A stretch of DNA of 64,000 nucleotides from Triglochin maritima (GCA_963682175.1 OY821788.1:16882001-16946000); one strand, 5' to 3'. Counted from the first letter of the stretch, positions 22,591-34,273 are shown. Notes: generated by a model from the letters alone, not told the origin. Program-made: numbers and translations.

Positions 22591-23915
22591 TCCTAGTCCT
22601 CTCTTGTAAGCTCCGCTCGACTCCGCGAGCACCACCTACGTCTTCACTAACCACTCCCCGTTCCGGGCCGGGAGAGAACACCTTTTACACCACAAGCACC
22701 GCGAAGAACCTCGCTTGCTTGAAATCTTCCTCTCACAATTCGAGAGGGACACTTCGGTCTTTCACCGAAGTCCTTGCTTCCTTTACAACCAAAATCTTGA
22801 GTGGAACAACACTCTTAACTTGAGCACACTTGAGAAATGATGGAATTGAGACTAAAGTGTGGAAATTGGAGGTTTGAGTGTTTGGGATTCTCTTTAATGT
22901 TTGGGACAAGTTTGTAGTGGGAGAGTTGTGTTAAAATGTGTTTTACAACTCCTTATATAGGCATTAGAGAGAATAGAGTCGTTGGGATTGATTGGGTATG
23001 AGTTGTTGTGTGATTACACAAAACAGAAAGTTCAGAACCCAATTCTGGCTGAATTCGGTCGACCAGATCGGGATGATCGGTCGACCGTTAGGCAGTTTTT
23101 CACTAAGATAGGTCTACCGGTTAGTCAACGGTCGATCGCCCAACGCTACGACTTAGGTACACTTAAGTCATCGGTCGAACACAAGAATGGGGTTCGGTCG
23201 ACCGATTTTGTCCAGGCACTTTGGGGTTGACAAACAATTGTGTATTCGGTCGGCCGAAACAAGTTTGGCGGTCGACCGTTTATGTCCAGGAGATTTGGGT
23301 TTGTCAAGAGATGATCAAACGGTCGACCGATCGTGGTCCTCGGTCTACCGATACATGAAATGTATTTGGGGTATAATTGGTTTAATACGAATACGACCGT
23401 TGGGTATATACGACAAAAATAATGGTCGGAAAAATAAGTTCAAACGGTCGACCGAAAGGTAAAACACGGTCGACCGAAAATGGACAAGGAAACACAAAAC
23501 AGGATGCTTGATCATTCGGTCGACCGAACGGCCGTTGCGGTCGACCGAATGTGGGCAGACTTTCAGAGTTCAGGTTTAGTGTTTTCCGGTCTAAGTTTGG
23601 GTGATCTATTGAAGTCCAAATATTGTGAAATTACGTGTGTGACTTCTATAAGGAACCTAGTGTGTGATTAAGTTGATTTTAGCTCAAGTATGCTCAATTA
23701 CACTTTGTTCCTAACACTCAAAAGAAATCAAGATTACATGTCTTCGATATAGCTTTAATTACATGTCTTGACTTCATTTCCATCTTTCTTGAGTCTTGAT
23801 CACCTGTAGAGGTTAGCACAATACAATATATATGCAATGCATAGTGTGCGCTACTCTAATTAAGATTAGGTTGATTAAATCATCAAAACATAAGATTAAG
23901 GCCAAAAAGCCAACA
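22591..23915 (-). mobile_element. Copia-like LTR (TGTTGGC family) in E2 5' LTR
   Basis: The minus strand starts TGTTGGCTTTTTGGCCTTAAT at 23915, the same start as the plus-strand copy at 38436. The other end (22591) stops within a conserved GGACTAGGA block, so the far end is truncated and no target duplication is seen. It contains a GGTCGACC array at 23050-23550. A TATATAAGG box faces the minus direction near 22955. Assignment to copia is a guess; no coding part is present. Confidence 0.7.
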
Positions 23916-24310
23916 GGTTGGTCTTTATACATTAGTTCCTTTAGCTTCATTCCAATTATTGTCTTATTTGTTTTAATGATCTTGTGTTATCTTAATTCAT
24001 GTGGAGGCAAAGTTGGATTTAGTTTTATGATTTCCATGCACTTACATGTTGTGATGAGCTTAATTGAACACACACACATACACATATATTTGTATTCACA
24101 TTCTTTCTCTACGCCTATGGGGTTTGGTTTTATTGCGTATTTTTCGTTCCTTTCATATTGTAGTATAGTTTAGATCATAACTCCTTTCTTTCCCACTTGC
24201 CTTCGAACAAACTAAAGTCGACACACCTCCCTGTGGATCGACCCATATTTGCCACCGCTTCAATGTGGCCGTGCAGTTGCGGTTAATTAAAACGTATCAA
24301 TCAAGTTTTT

Positions 24311-24326
24311 TGCGGCGTTGTCGGGA
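24311..24326 (+). promoter_or_regulatory. Degenerate tRNA-Asp primer site of E2
   Basis: TGCGGCGTTGTCGGGA lies seven bases after the LTR end at 24303. It is a decayed version of the E1 site TGGCGCCGTTGCCGGGGA. Confidence 0.75.
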
Positions 24327-24460
24327 GGTGTTCTGTCCAGACTTTGGTTTGGATGATTCGAGTGGTTTTAATTTTTTGTTTTTAGTTGTGTTTGTTTCAG
24401 GAGGCTTGAAGGATTAAAAGACGTCTCCAGGAGAAGACGAGATAAAATCAGAAGCAAAAA

Positions 24461-24497
24461 ACCACCAATCAGCGGTTCTAGACCGCCAATTGGCGGC
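24461..24497 (+). promoter_or_regulatory. Palindromic hairpins in the E2 leader
   Basis: ACCACCAATCAGCGGT (24461-24476) and ACCGCCAATTGGCGGC (24482-24497) have the same spacing from each other and from the primer site as in E1. Confidence 0.65.
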
Positions 24498-25439
24498 CGG
24501 GTGAGCTCCAAATTCTCTCTCATTTTTTCTATCCGTTTCTACAATAACTAGGTTGTCTGGGAGTTTAATTTTGTATGTTTTGACTTGTAGTTTGCTCCCA
24601 GATTAACAATCAAGTCCAATTAATCAACTTGGACCTTAAAACTCAAAGTAAAAGAATAGATTGATTGCCATCTAGGTCATGCATCATTTGTAGACCTTTC
24701 ACGCATTTGTCTTTTCTTTGCTTTACATTTTTGTTGTTGATTGTTGGCGTGAGGTACGTGCACCCAATTCTCTCATTCATGCATGTTTCGATAATGCATT
24801 AGTTAGTAAGGTGCATCGGGACAAGAGTGAGTTGAGCGTTTGATTGGAGAGTTGATTGCTAGATTTAGGATCAAAATGCTACTAAGGAGGGGTTCTCCCA
24901 TAAAAGATAAGGTGGGGGATTTCATCACCCTTTCTTGTCCCCAAAAATCACTCTTAATAAAAGCCTTATTCTAAAAGCAAGTAGACATTGGCCATAAGGA
25001 TTTCGGACGCACTACGAGAGTAATCTAGTCGAGACCGTCATGACCTGATCGGCGTCGCCTGCCATGTCGATAGTATGAGGTACTGGATCTTCGGATCTGG
25101 TATCACTAGATGGGCATTGTGGTCTTCGTTGTAGGGAGGTGAGGCGTGTCGAGACTAGTGACGTCAAAGTTAGGTGTTGTCGAGCCTAAGGACCCATACC
25201 CTTAAATTGTTTGAGCCGTGCTTGCTAGATTAGGCTTCTACCTTAACCACTACCCACGCTAGCTCTAGGGATTCTTCTCTCCACATCTGAGTCCTCTCCT
25301 CATCTATTTTCTACGAGTAGTCTCCTCCTCTGAGTACACCTTCTGTTATGTGTTTTTTAGAGTCGAGTCGCGCGTTTTATGCGAGGTTGGACTCGTTCTG
25401 GTGAGAGCGCTCGACTTCAGAGAGTGTTTTTTTTCTTAG

Positions 25440-27840
25440 ATGGACGGTCTTGGTGATCGGTCATCTCCGCCTTGTGCTCCTTTGGAGCATGAGGCCGAGT
25501 CTTCTCGTGGTGATGGGGGAGACCCGGTTCCACACATGGATTACCTCGGTCGGCTCCCACCAACACGTTGACCTTCGTCTCCTCCTCCTCTGACTCGAGA
25601 GGTAGAGGGATTTGATCGAGTTATTGGTGCACCACCACCTTTACCTCGACAGGATAGGCTGATGACTTTGTAGGAGCAGACCCATCCTGGGAAATCTTAG
25701 TTGGTTTTAATTCTCCCAAATTTAACTGTTGATAAACAGAAAATGGGAGGAGGTTGACCGCTGATCCTAAATCAAGCAAAATATTACTCATGCTAGCGTC
25801 GCCTATCGTATACTGAATAGTAGGACTCCCAGGGTCCTTGTATATTGTGTAGGCAGGATTGGACAAAAGTGAGCTTACATTTGCAGCCAAGAATGCTTTC
25901 TTAGGAACATTGGTCTTCCTCTTGGTTGTGCAGAGATCCTTCAACACTTTGGCATATTGAGGTATTGCTTAAACACCTCTAATATCTTGTCCATTGTGTC
26001 ACTCTACTTTTTGATTAACCTACTTGGATATGGAACTAATTCTTGCATAGTTCTTCCCCTAGCTCGAGGGAACAACTATGAGCTGAAACCTCAGTATGTG
26101 AGCATGCTTCCTACCTTCACTACCAATAAGGAGGATCCGTATATTTTTATACGTGAATTCGAGGAAGTATGCTCCATGTTCAAGCTTCAACAGCTTGATG
26201 AGGATTCAGTCCGGTTGAGGATGATTACTTTCAAGTTGAAGGATAACGCGAAGAAATGGATGTACAGCCTCCCGGCGAGCTCTATTCGGTCTAGGGGTGA
26301 CTTCGTGACTGTCTTTCTGAAGAGATTCTTCCCTCAACGGAAGACTCAACAGATACGGCACCAGATACACCCATTGTATCAGACTGAGACCAAATCGTTT
26401 TATGCTTTCTTTGAGAGGCCAAGGACCTTCTCTTGCAGTGCCCTCATCATGGAATTGAGCTTTGGCAGTTGTGCCAAATTATTTATAAGGCCCTCAACTA
26501 CAACACCCGCACATTGTTGGAGTCAATGTGTCAAGGAGATTTCCAAATGAAACCCATCGATGACGCATGAGACACTTTTGAATTAATGGTTGAACGTCCA
26601 TTGAGTGGGACACCATGAGAGAGCCACCAGCCGCCAGATCTTCTGGTCGAGCTGGATCATATCAAGTTGAGTCAACTATCTTGTTTGAGGCGAAAAAGGG
26701 TGCTCTCATGCGTAGGATTGCGAGTTTAGAGTTGGACCGAGCCCCTGTAGCTCAGGTCGCTACCCCTGAGTGTAGTAGGTGTGGACTTACGAGCCATGAT
26801 GACTTGGAATGCACTTAAGCTCCAAGGGATACTGAGCATGCAAATGCTATGTATCAACAAAGGCCCTGTAATGACCCGTACAGTCACTCCTACAACCCGG
26901 GATGGCATAACCATCCTAACTTCTCTTGGGGGCCTAGTGGGGGTAACGGTCAGAGCTCACACCCTCAACCTCAACCTCCATGCCCATCGGCAACCTACCA
27001 ACCTCCACATCAAAGGTCTCAGCACCATAATTACAAACCTGCTTCGGCCTCATTGTCAGGTTATTCTAACCAAACTCCACTACCCCAACGGGTTGACTCG
27101 AAGGACCCTACTCTTGAACAGACCCTTCAAGTGTTTATACAGAGCACGCAATCCATGTTTACGGCCAGCAACAATTAGGTCAAAGCATTGGAAATGCAAG
27201 TTAGCCAGTTGACTCATCAGCTCTATGAAAACGAGAACGACCCGTTACCGAGTCAACCCGAGGTGAATCCTCGGGGTACCCATTCGCAAGGAAGGACACC
27301 AGTGCCTCGTGCTACCTCTAAACCGACCCATCATATTAATGTGATTCATACTTTGAGGTTTGGTAAGGAGGTGGACAACCACATTGGGGTGCCTTCCTTT
27401 CAACCACCATCTCTTGGTGTCACTAGACCTGCGGTTATAACTGCATCTCAAAGGGAGTCGGATCTTGAGGTTCCCTCCAAAAATACTTCCAGGAAGGAGC
27501 CTGATCCTGAGGTTCTTTTTACATTTCTTTCGACAATGGGGCCGAACCCTGAGGTCCCATTGTCTCCTCTTGTGTCGAAGGAATCAGATTCTGAGGTCCC
27601 CACTCCTGCTTCTTTGGACAAGAATTCTGAGGTTCCTTCGCAAAACCCTTATTCCCTGAAGGCGCCATTCCGTGGGCGCCTTAAAAAGAAAAGTTCGGAT
27701 CAGCATGACAAGATGATTGAGATATTTTGCCAAGTTAAGGTGAACATCCCTCTATTGGAGGTGATTCAACAAATGCCACCTTATGCCAAGGTTCTCAAGG
27801 ACTTATGCACCAAGAAGAGAAAAACTCATGTTCCAAAGAA
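25440..27840 (+). pseudogene. gag of E2
   Basis: The start is ATGGACGGTCTTGG, as in E1. The Gag core is well kept (NNYELKPQY, PYIFIREFEEVC, DNAKKWMYSLPASSI, FLKRFFPQRKT), as are a zinc knuckle CSRCGLTSHDDLEC near 26770, the proline- and histidine-rich part, the coil EMQVSQLTHQL and EPDPEV-type repeats. Damage includes stops at 25568 and 25671 (TGG in E1), replacement of about 25 bp by a 349-bp inverted protease fragment at 25690-26038, a frameshift near 26415, TAA at 26817 and TAG near 27177. Gag would package the RNA; this copy cannot encode it whole. Confidence 0.83.
25690..26038 (-). pseudogene. Inverted protease fragment inside E2 gag
   Basis: On the minus strand the frame reads DKILEVFKQ, YAKVLKDLCTTKRKTNVPKK, AANVSSLL, KDPGSPTIQYTIGD and the active-site block ILLDLGSAVNLLPFSVYQQL, then LNLGELKPTK. 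It is the same region as E1 9630-9960 but from a different, less similar family member, and it lacks the VKVNIPLLE segment. There are no LTR ends, no target duplication and no poly-A. It replaces a short piece of gag, which suggests filler DNA copied in during break repair. Confidence 0.8.
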
Positions 27841-28240
27841 AGCTTTTCTTGCGGCTAACGTGAGTTCTTTGTTGGCACATCCATGCAAGTCAAATACAAG
27901 GACCCTGGTTGTCCTACTATCTCTTGTGTGATTAGTGATGTGTCCATACATCGAGCTTTATTGGACCTTGGTGCATCTGTTAATCTTCTGCCATATTCTG
28001 TCTACGTCCACCTCGGTCTTCGAGACCTGAAACAAACAAAAACCACTCTTTAATTAGCTGATAGGTCTATGAAGAAACCGAAGGGTGTGGTGAAAGATGT
28101 GCTGATCAAAGTGGGAGAGTTCATATATGAAGTCGACTTCTTTGTTTTGGATACTGAACCTATGCCAAACCGACTTGTACAAATTCCTGTTATTCTTAGG
28201 TGACCATTTCTAGCGACTTCCAATGCCTTGATCAATTATC
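27841..28240 (+). pseudogene. Aspartic protease region of E2
   Basis: The linker YAKVLKDLCTKKRKTHVPKK (27780-27840) enters AANVSSLLAHP. A frameshift near 27882 then precedes KYKDPGCPTISCVI and the active-site block LLDLGASVNLLPYSVYVHL (D-L-G triplet). Further changes near 28050 (TAA) and 28200 separate it from the ATSNALINYRNGLM block. The residues match E1 closely. Confidence 0.8.
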
Positions 28241-28842
28241 GTAATGGTCTGATGCACTTGACTTATGGTAGTCAATGCGCTGATTTCCACATCTTCACCA
28301 TCGGCAAGAAGCCAGGTGCTTTCAATGACCCTGTTGGGGTTAACCTTATCCAGGGCATGGATGAGATTGAAGTTGAGGGCACCTTCAAGTATTTCCGAGA
28401 ATTTTTCGATAGAGATCCTGAAGGTGCTGAAGATGTTTCACCTGGGTTGGAACAAGAAGGTGCCTTATCTTGTGATCACGTGGACATTGAGCCACATCAT
28501 TTTGATCCTGTGGCCTTTGAGCCACATCCTTTCAATCATGTGGCTCTTGAGCCACAAGATACCATTTTTATGGCCTCTGGGTCACATGCTCTTCATTCTG
28601 TATCTGCTGAGGACCACATGTGGGTTAAGAATCAACCACCTGATACCGTACATTTCAAACAACCAGACAAAGGTTCACCTCTCGTTCATGCCTCCTATCA
28701 TGCTCACTCTCAAGAGGCATCAAACGACCACAATGCTTCTAAGGGTGTCAGATGGTCAAGCAATTCTGTTTTGTATGTTGGAAGCCCATGCAGGTGCATT
28801 TCTGGCTCGAGAGATGGCGGGATCCCATTTGATGTCCCTTGA
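28228..28842 (+). CDS. Repeat-rich C-terminal tail of E2 polyprotein
   Basis: An open frame of about 200 codons, the longest intact piece of the family tail. It starts at the block INYRNGLMHLTYG and continues ADFHIFTIGKKPG, GMDEIEVEGTFKYF, then about two ALEPH-type units (FEPHPFNHVALEPQ), DTIFMASGSH, WVKNQPPDT and a conserved end RWSSNSVLYV, then CISGSRDGGIPFDVP before the stop. It would be read as the end of Gag-protease, so it is not an independent gene. No known domain is recognised. The copy at 33810-34273 has the same end with four ALEPHPFDHV units. Confidence 0.65.
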   Translation: MINYRNGLMHLTYGSQCADFHIFTIGKKPGAFNDPVGVNLIQGMDEIEVEGTFKYFREFFDRDPEGAEDVSPGLEQEGALSCDHVDIEPHHFDPVAFEPHPFNHVALEPQDTIFMASGSHALHSVSAEDHMWVKNQPPDTVHFKQPDKGSPLVHASYHAHSQEASNDHNASKGVRWSSNSVLYVGSPCRCISGSRDGGIPFDVP

Positions 28843-30472
28843 CATATGAATATGGGAGCCCATTTTTGTATATAGTTTAAACAAAAAAAGAAAAAAAGAA
28901 AAAGAGAAACAAAAAAAAGAGGAAGAAGAAAACAGAAGAAAAAAAGAAAGAAAAAGACTCCTTCAGTGAGCATCGATTGTTGTGGGCTCCAACCCAAGGG
29001 TATTTGGCCCCATTTTTTTAACGTATTTGTATCCCTTATTTATCATCTCACAGGTTTTGTGGGAATTTAGGGTTGTGTCCATCAACATAACCATGAACTT
29101 CCTTCTGTGCTTCACGTTGGTGAGATCTTTCCTTTTTCATGTATAAATCCATGTAGTACCATGCTCACATTCATTGACGACAATGCATGAAGTAGGTGTG
29201 GGGGCTGTTTTATGTGTGTACATAGTCGAGTCTTTTTCCTTTTATTTTGTTTTCTTTTGTGTGTATTTATAGGGTCATGTTAGTGTGCTGCATTTAATAT
29301 TGATATATTTCCTTGCCATGATCCTTGGGTGACTTGTCTTCTTTTGCTTGCCTAATGCTTTGAAATTTTCACATTTATTTGAAAATCTTCACGTGTTTGC
29401 GAAAGAAATGTTGTTGTGAGTTTTGCATGTGTTTAGCATGTGCAAAACTGTTGAGAGGCAAAGTAAAAAGAAAACTCCCAAAATTGTCTTGAACTTGATG
29501 CATTAGGATATCTACTACAATGGCTTTAGGACTTATCTAGTCGTTAGGATGCACCCCGGATTTCGCTTGGGGGCGAGTAATCATAGGGTGTCATTACTTA
29601 AATAATTAAAGAAGTCCACCTTGAACCTATTGAGTCAATCATTCGTGTCTGTTAATTTGAGGAAATTTGTTGTAGTCAAGGATTCTTTAAATCTTTTTGT
29701 GAGACATTAAGTGTAGGGATTTTGGTTCATGTTTAGATAGGAAATAAGTGAGTAGGTGTTCTCTCTTCTCACATAGCTCCTATCACTCAGGAAATAAGGT
29801 ATAAGGGGACTTTGTGCCTTGTGCTTTCGAGTCATCCGACTTGGGATGCACCAACCGAACTCCCGTTACACGGGTGGTAGGGATTGCCCTATGTGGAGAT
29901 TTGGGGAAAGGTGTACGTGATAGTGTAAGTCCCCATAGGCAATGATGCACGAAACCTGACCCTGGGAGAATGAAACTCCAACTAATAAAAAGAAAAAAAA
30001 AAGAAAAAAAGTAAGAAAAGAAACAAAAAGAAAAAAATGGTGATGCAAATAAGAACCTTAATGGACTTTACACTTTGTATCACTTTAGGATGTTGAGGTT
30101 ATCCATGTCTTTAACATAAGTCCTTATTTAACTTGCACGAATGGTTCATTAGGCTAGGTGTGTAGACTGAATACCTATATAGAGTCGGCCTGTAGGATTA
30201 CCACGTCCAATGATCGAGAAAAATGAGTCCATCGAGTCGAGTTTCTATATTGAATAATGCATCTATGTTCGGATTTTGGGGGTATATGCGCTGAAAACCT
30301 TTAGGAGACAACACTCCTCCTCCTTGGCGGCAAGGAGGTTTAATGGCTTGTTGCACGTGCTAAGTGCAACCGTGATTCCTACGAAAGTGAGTTAGGATTT
30401 CCCTATTTTTCGTATGCTTTTTCTCTTTCTTTGTTTTGCACGGAAATAGCAAAAGTTAGGTGTGGGGGTATT
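28843..30472 (+). mobile_element. 3' non-coding region of E2
   Basis: No coding frame. It holds a long A/G tract (28877-28955) and a second one (29990-30040), then blocks shared with E1 and the 34-35 kb copy. It ends in TTAGGTGTGGGGGTATT, a purine-rich stretch directly before the 3' LTR that probably served as the polypurine tract. Confidence 0.75.
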
Positions 30473-31732
30473 TGATTGACATCATTTCATGCATACATTT
30501 ATGTCTTATATCCATTATCTTTCACCCAAACAATTCTATGTAACGAGTTTAATGTTTAAGTTTCAGGAATAAGTAAGTTTGAGAAGTAGAGACTCTAAAA
30601 GGACCTAAAAGCAGGAAAAAGGACTGAGTTGATAGACTCGAGGACTAAGATGCAAGATCGAAGGACCTGAATGTAAGATCGAAGGACCAATGAGCAAACA
30701 AGAATACTCCACACCATCATGGGGAGTGTTTTGGCAATTCTATTTGGGTCAGAACTCCAGCAAGCGAAGTAGATGTATCAAAGACACACAAATCTATCCA
30801 GAAAAACCCAGAAGAAAGCCCGGAGCGATCCGAACCCTGTAGACACACAAATCTATTGAGTGAGTAATAATATATGTTCTCCTTTCGTTTTGTTGTTCTT
30901 TCTTAGTTTAATTTCCTTTCATATGTCTTGCATGCTTCTTTAGTTTTATGTCTTTTTAGCTTCTTTAATATTTCTTGCTTGCTTAGTTTAATTTCCTTTC
31001 AGTAGAATGTCTCATTTTAATATAGGTTGTAGTTTAAATATGAGTGAGTAGTTCCATCCCCATTTGGGGGGGTAGAGAAATATGTGATATGATTATGTGA
31101 TGTATTAGTTGTGTGTTATCTTAATCCTTTGAACCTTACATGATTTCCATAACCATTTAATGGGATTTCACTCTTGTCTTTGATATGGTAATGCTCTTGA
31201 ATGAAACTTAGCATATACTTAGATTAGTGGACTTATTTTATGCGGAATGATAAGGTGATGATACGGATGGAATTGATGAAGGAAACATGATTTGTTGTTG
31301 CATGTACTCTTGTTGCCTTTACCTTGGTTAATGTCTTGTATGGTTTAATGATTATGTAAATCTTAATTCATGTGGAGGCATAGTGAGGGTTCGTCTTTAT
31401 ACATGAGTTCATTTAGCTTCATTCCAATTATTGTCTTGTATGTTTTAATGATCTTGTGTTATCTTAATTCATGTGCAGGCAAAGTTGGGTTTAGTTTTAT
31501 GATTTTCATGTACTACATGTAGTGAAGAGCTTAATTGAACACACACACATACACATATATTTTTCATTCCTTTCGTATTATAGTATAGTTTAGATCATAA
31601 CTCATTTCTCTCCTTTATTTCTGACTCGCCTTCGAACAAATTAAAGTCGACACACCTCCCTGTGGATCAACCTGTATTTGCCACCGCTTCAACGCAGTCG
31701 TGCACTTGCAGTTAATTAAAACGTCTCAATCA
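30473..31732 (+). repeat. 3' LTR of E2 with promoter deletion
   Basis: Collinear with the 5' LTR but lacking about 290 bp (palindromes, TATA box and the GTCCCGGATTACC block) at about 30840-30857, where the 16-base sequence AGACACACAAATCTAT stands on both sides of the gap. A second gap of about 65 bp is near 31560. It ends CTCAATCA. Confidence 0.85.
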
Positions 31733-32243
31733 GTTTCCGGGGACAATCGCTCTGTATGGGACTACACACATACTATAAATGGACATAAAACAACATAATA
31801 CACGACCCGACTCAACCAAGAAACATTTGGACCAATTTGGACTGCCAATTGGTGGTCTGGGACAACCAATTGGCAGTCCAGATAGCTTGGAATGAGTCTG
31901 GATTTTGGTGTTAGTTTCGGACTTGATTTCTTGATGTTTGATGAACCCTATTTGGTTGTTGATGTTTGGTCCCGGATCTAATTGCCAAAATACACTCATA
32001 ATGGTGTCGAGCTTCTTGATATCCTCATTAGTCCTTTTGGTTTTATATTTGGCTCCTTCTCTCTTGCACCTCAGTCCATAAGTCTTGCAACTTCGTCATT
32101 TTCTTGCTTTTGAGTCCTTTTTCAATCTCTTCTTCTCCAACCTATTTATTCCTGAAACTTAAACATAAACACGTTACATAGCATTTCTTAGGCTAAAAAT
32201 AAAGGATATAATACATAAATATATGCATGTATGATGTCAATCA
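31733..32243 (-). repeat. Minus-strand OTA LTR, remaining U3 part
   Basis: Continues the LTR interrupted at 21411: CGGGGACAATCG follows AAAAAGGTTAC in the intact arrangement seen at 37960. It contains diverged palindromes (31841-31856 and next to it). The minus strand begins TGATTGACATC at 32243. Confidence 0.8.
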
Positions 32244-33803
32244 AATACCCCCACACCTAACTTTTGCTAGTCCCGAGCAAAACAAAGAAAGAGAAAAATG
32301 AAAGAAAGGAAAAATCTTTCGTAAAACATGGAAATCCAAACTCACTTTCGTAGGAATCACGGTTGCACTTATCATGTGCAACAAGCTGTTAGACCTCCTA
32401 TCACTAAGGAGGAGGAGTGTTCTCTCCTGATGATTTCTAGCGGATATACCCACAAAATCCGAACAAAGATGCATTATTCAACCTACCAACACGACTCAAT
32501 GGGCTTATTTTCGTCGATTATTGGACACGGTAATTCTACGGGCAGACTCAATATATGTAATCAATCTACACACCTAGCCTAATGAACTATTCGTGCAAGT
32601 TAGTTAGGGACTTAAGTGACATACATGGGCAACCTTAACATCCTCAAGTGATACAAAGTGTAAAGTCCATTAAGGTTCTTATTTGTCTTTCTTTTTTTCT
32701 ATTTCTTTTTTTCATTCATTTTTTTCTTCTTTTTGGAGCATTATGGTTACACTACTTGGTGTTTGCTTTTCCAGGGTCGGGTTTCATGCATCATTGCCTA
32801 TGAGGACTTACACTATCACCTACACCTTCCCCCAAATCTCCACATAGGGCGATCCCTACCACCCATGTAACGGGAGTTCGGTCGGTGCATCCCAAGTCAG
32901 ATGACTCGAAAGCACAAGGCACTAAGTCTCCTCGGGCCTAATTTCCCTAGTGATCGGAGCCGTGCGAGAAGAGAGAACACCACTTATTTATTTATTTATC
33001 TTCATGGGAACAAAATCCCCTACACTTAATGTTTCACAACAAGATTTTAAGTGTCCCTGACTATGACAAACTTCCTTATACTAATAGACACGAATTGTTT
33101 GACTCACTAGGTTCAGGGTGAACTTCTTTAGTTGTTTGAGTACTGAAACCCTATGATTACTCGACCCCTAGGGAAAACCGGGGTACATCGTTACATCTTT
33201 ATAATACCTAAAGCCGGTATATTAGATATCCTAATGCATCATGTTCAAGACAATTTTGGGAGCTTTCCTTTTACTTTGCCTCTCAACGGTTTTGCACATG
33301 CTAAACACACGCAAATCCCACAAAACATTTTATTTTGTAAACACATGAAGATTTTTAGAGAACTGTGAAAATTTTAAAGCCCAAGGCAAGTAAAAGAAGA
33401 CAAGTCACATAAGGATCATGACAAGCAGATATATCGATATTAAATGCAGCACGCTAACATGACCGCAACAATGCGCACAAAAGAAAACAAACAAACGCAA
33501 AAGAAAATGAAAGAGACTCGACTATGTACACACGTAAAACAGCCCCCCACACCTACTTCATGCATTGTCCTCAATGAGTGTGAGTATGATACTACATGGA
33601 TTTTTGCCTGAAAAAGAAAAGATCTCACCAACGTGAAGCACAAGGAAAATATCATGGACATAAACCCGAATTCCCAAGAAACATGTGAGATACTTAAGAA
33701 GGGATACAAATACGTCAAACAAAAATGGGGACCAAATACACAATGGTTGGGGCCCAAAACAATCATTGCTCACTGGTGGAGTCTTTTATTGCTCTTTTCT
33801 TCT
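32244..33803 (-). mobile_element. Minus-strand OTA 3' non-coding region
   Basis: Reverse complement of the region before the 3' LTR in E1, E2 and the 34-35 kb copy, starting with the purine-rich GGTGTGGGGGTATT next to the LTR. It forms the left arm of a large inverted repeat. Homology stops near 33803, where plus-strand sequence from the repeat tail begins. Confidence 0.8.
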
Positions 33804-34273
33804 TCAAAGAATAGTTCGATGGAGATCCTGAAGGTGGTGAAGATGTTTCACCTGGGCTGGCACATGAAGGTGCCTTATATTTTGATCACGTGGCCCTTGA
33901 GCCACATCCTTTTGATCACGTCGCCCTTGAGCCACATCCTTTTGATCACGTGGCCCTTGAGCCACATCCTTTTGATTACGTGGCTTCTGAGCCACAAGAT
34001 ACCATTTTTATGGCCTCTGGGCCACATGCTCTTCATTCTGTATCTGTTGAGGACCCCATGTGGGTTAAGAATCAACCACCTGATACCATTCAACCTGATA
34101 GAGATTCACCGCTCATTCATGCCTCCTCTTTTGCTAACTCTCAAGAGGCATCGAACGACCACAATGCATATAAGGGTGTCAGGTGGTCAAACAATTCTGT
34201 TTTGTATGTTGCGAGCCCATGCATGTGCATTTCTGGCTCGAGAGATGGCGGGTTCCCATTTGATGTCCCTTGA
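33804..34273 (+). pseudogene. OTA repeat tail fragment with four ALEPHPFDHV units
   Basis: Starts inside the GTFKYFRE-FD block (FDGDPEG-like) and reads VALEPHPFDH in consecutive, nearly identical copies from 33886 to about 33990, then EPQDTIFMASGPH, DPMWVKNQPPDT and the conserved end SGSRDGGFPFDVP. Everything upstream (gag, protease) is missing. The uniform repeat units suggest recent expansion compared with E1 and E2. Confidence 0.7.

Larger units (their letters stand above)
21412..24303 (+). repeat. 5' LTR of E2, interrupted by another LTR
   Basis: Parts 21412-22590 and 23916-24303 together form an LTR collinear with 35826-37271. It keeps a palindrome (21782-21797), a diverged second one (21803-21818) and a TATA box (21940-21947). 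The interruption at 22591 removes no more than a few bases compared with the 3' LTR near 31385. Confidence 0.85.
21412..31732 (+). mobile_element. OTA-type gypsy element E2, complete ends
   Basis: It starts TGATTGACAAC, ends CTCAATCA, and is flanked by GTTAC (21407-21411) and GTTTC (31733-31737), four of five bases matching. The order is 5' LTR (itself carrying a 1.3-kb insertion), primer site, leader, gag, protease, repeat tail, 3' non-coding region, polypurine-like stretch, 3' LTR. As in E1 there is no RT, RNase H or integrase. It is inserted in the LTR of a minus-strand element of the same family. Confidence 0.87.

Noticed and set aside
22584..22823. Serine- and threonine-rich frame of 79 codons
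   Set aside because: It crosses the junction of E2 LTR and the inserted LTR, and the matching region at 40.2-40.4 kb is LTR sequence.
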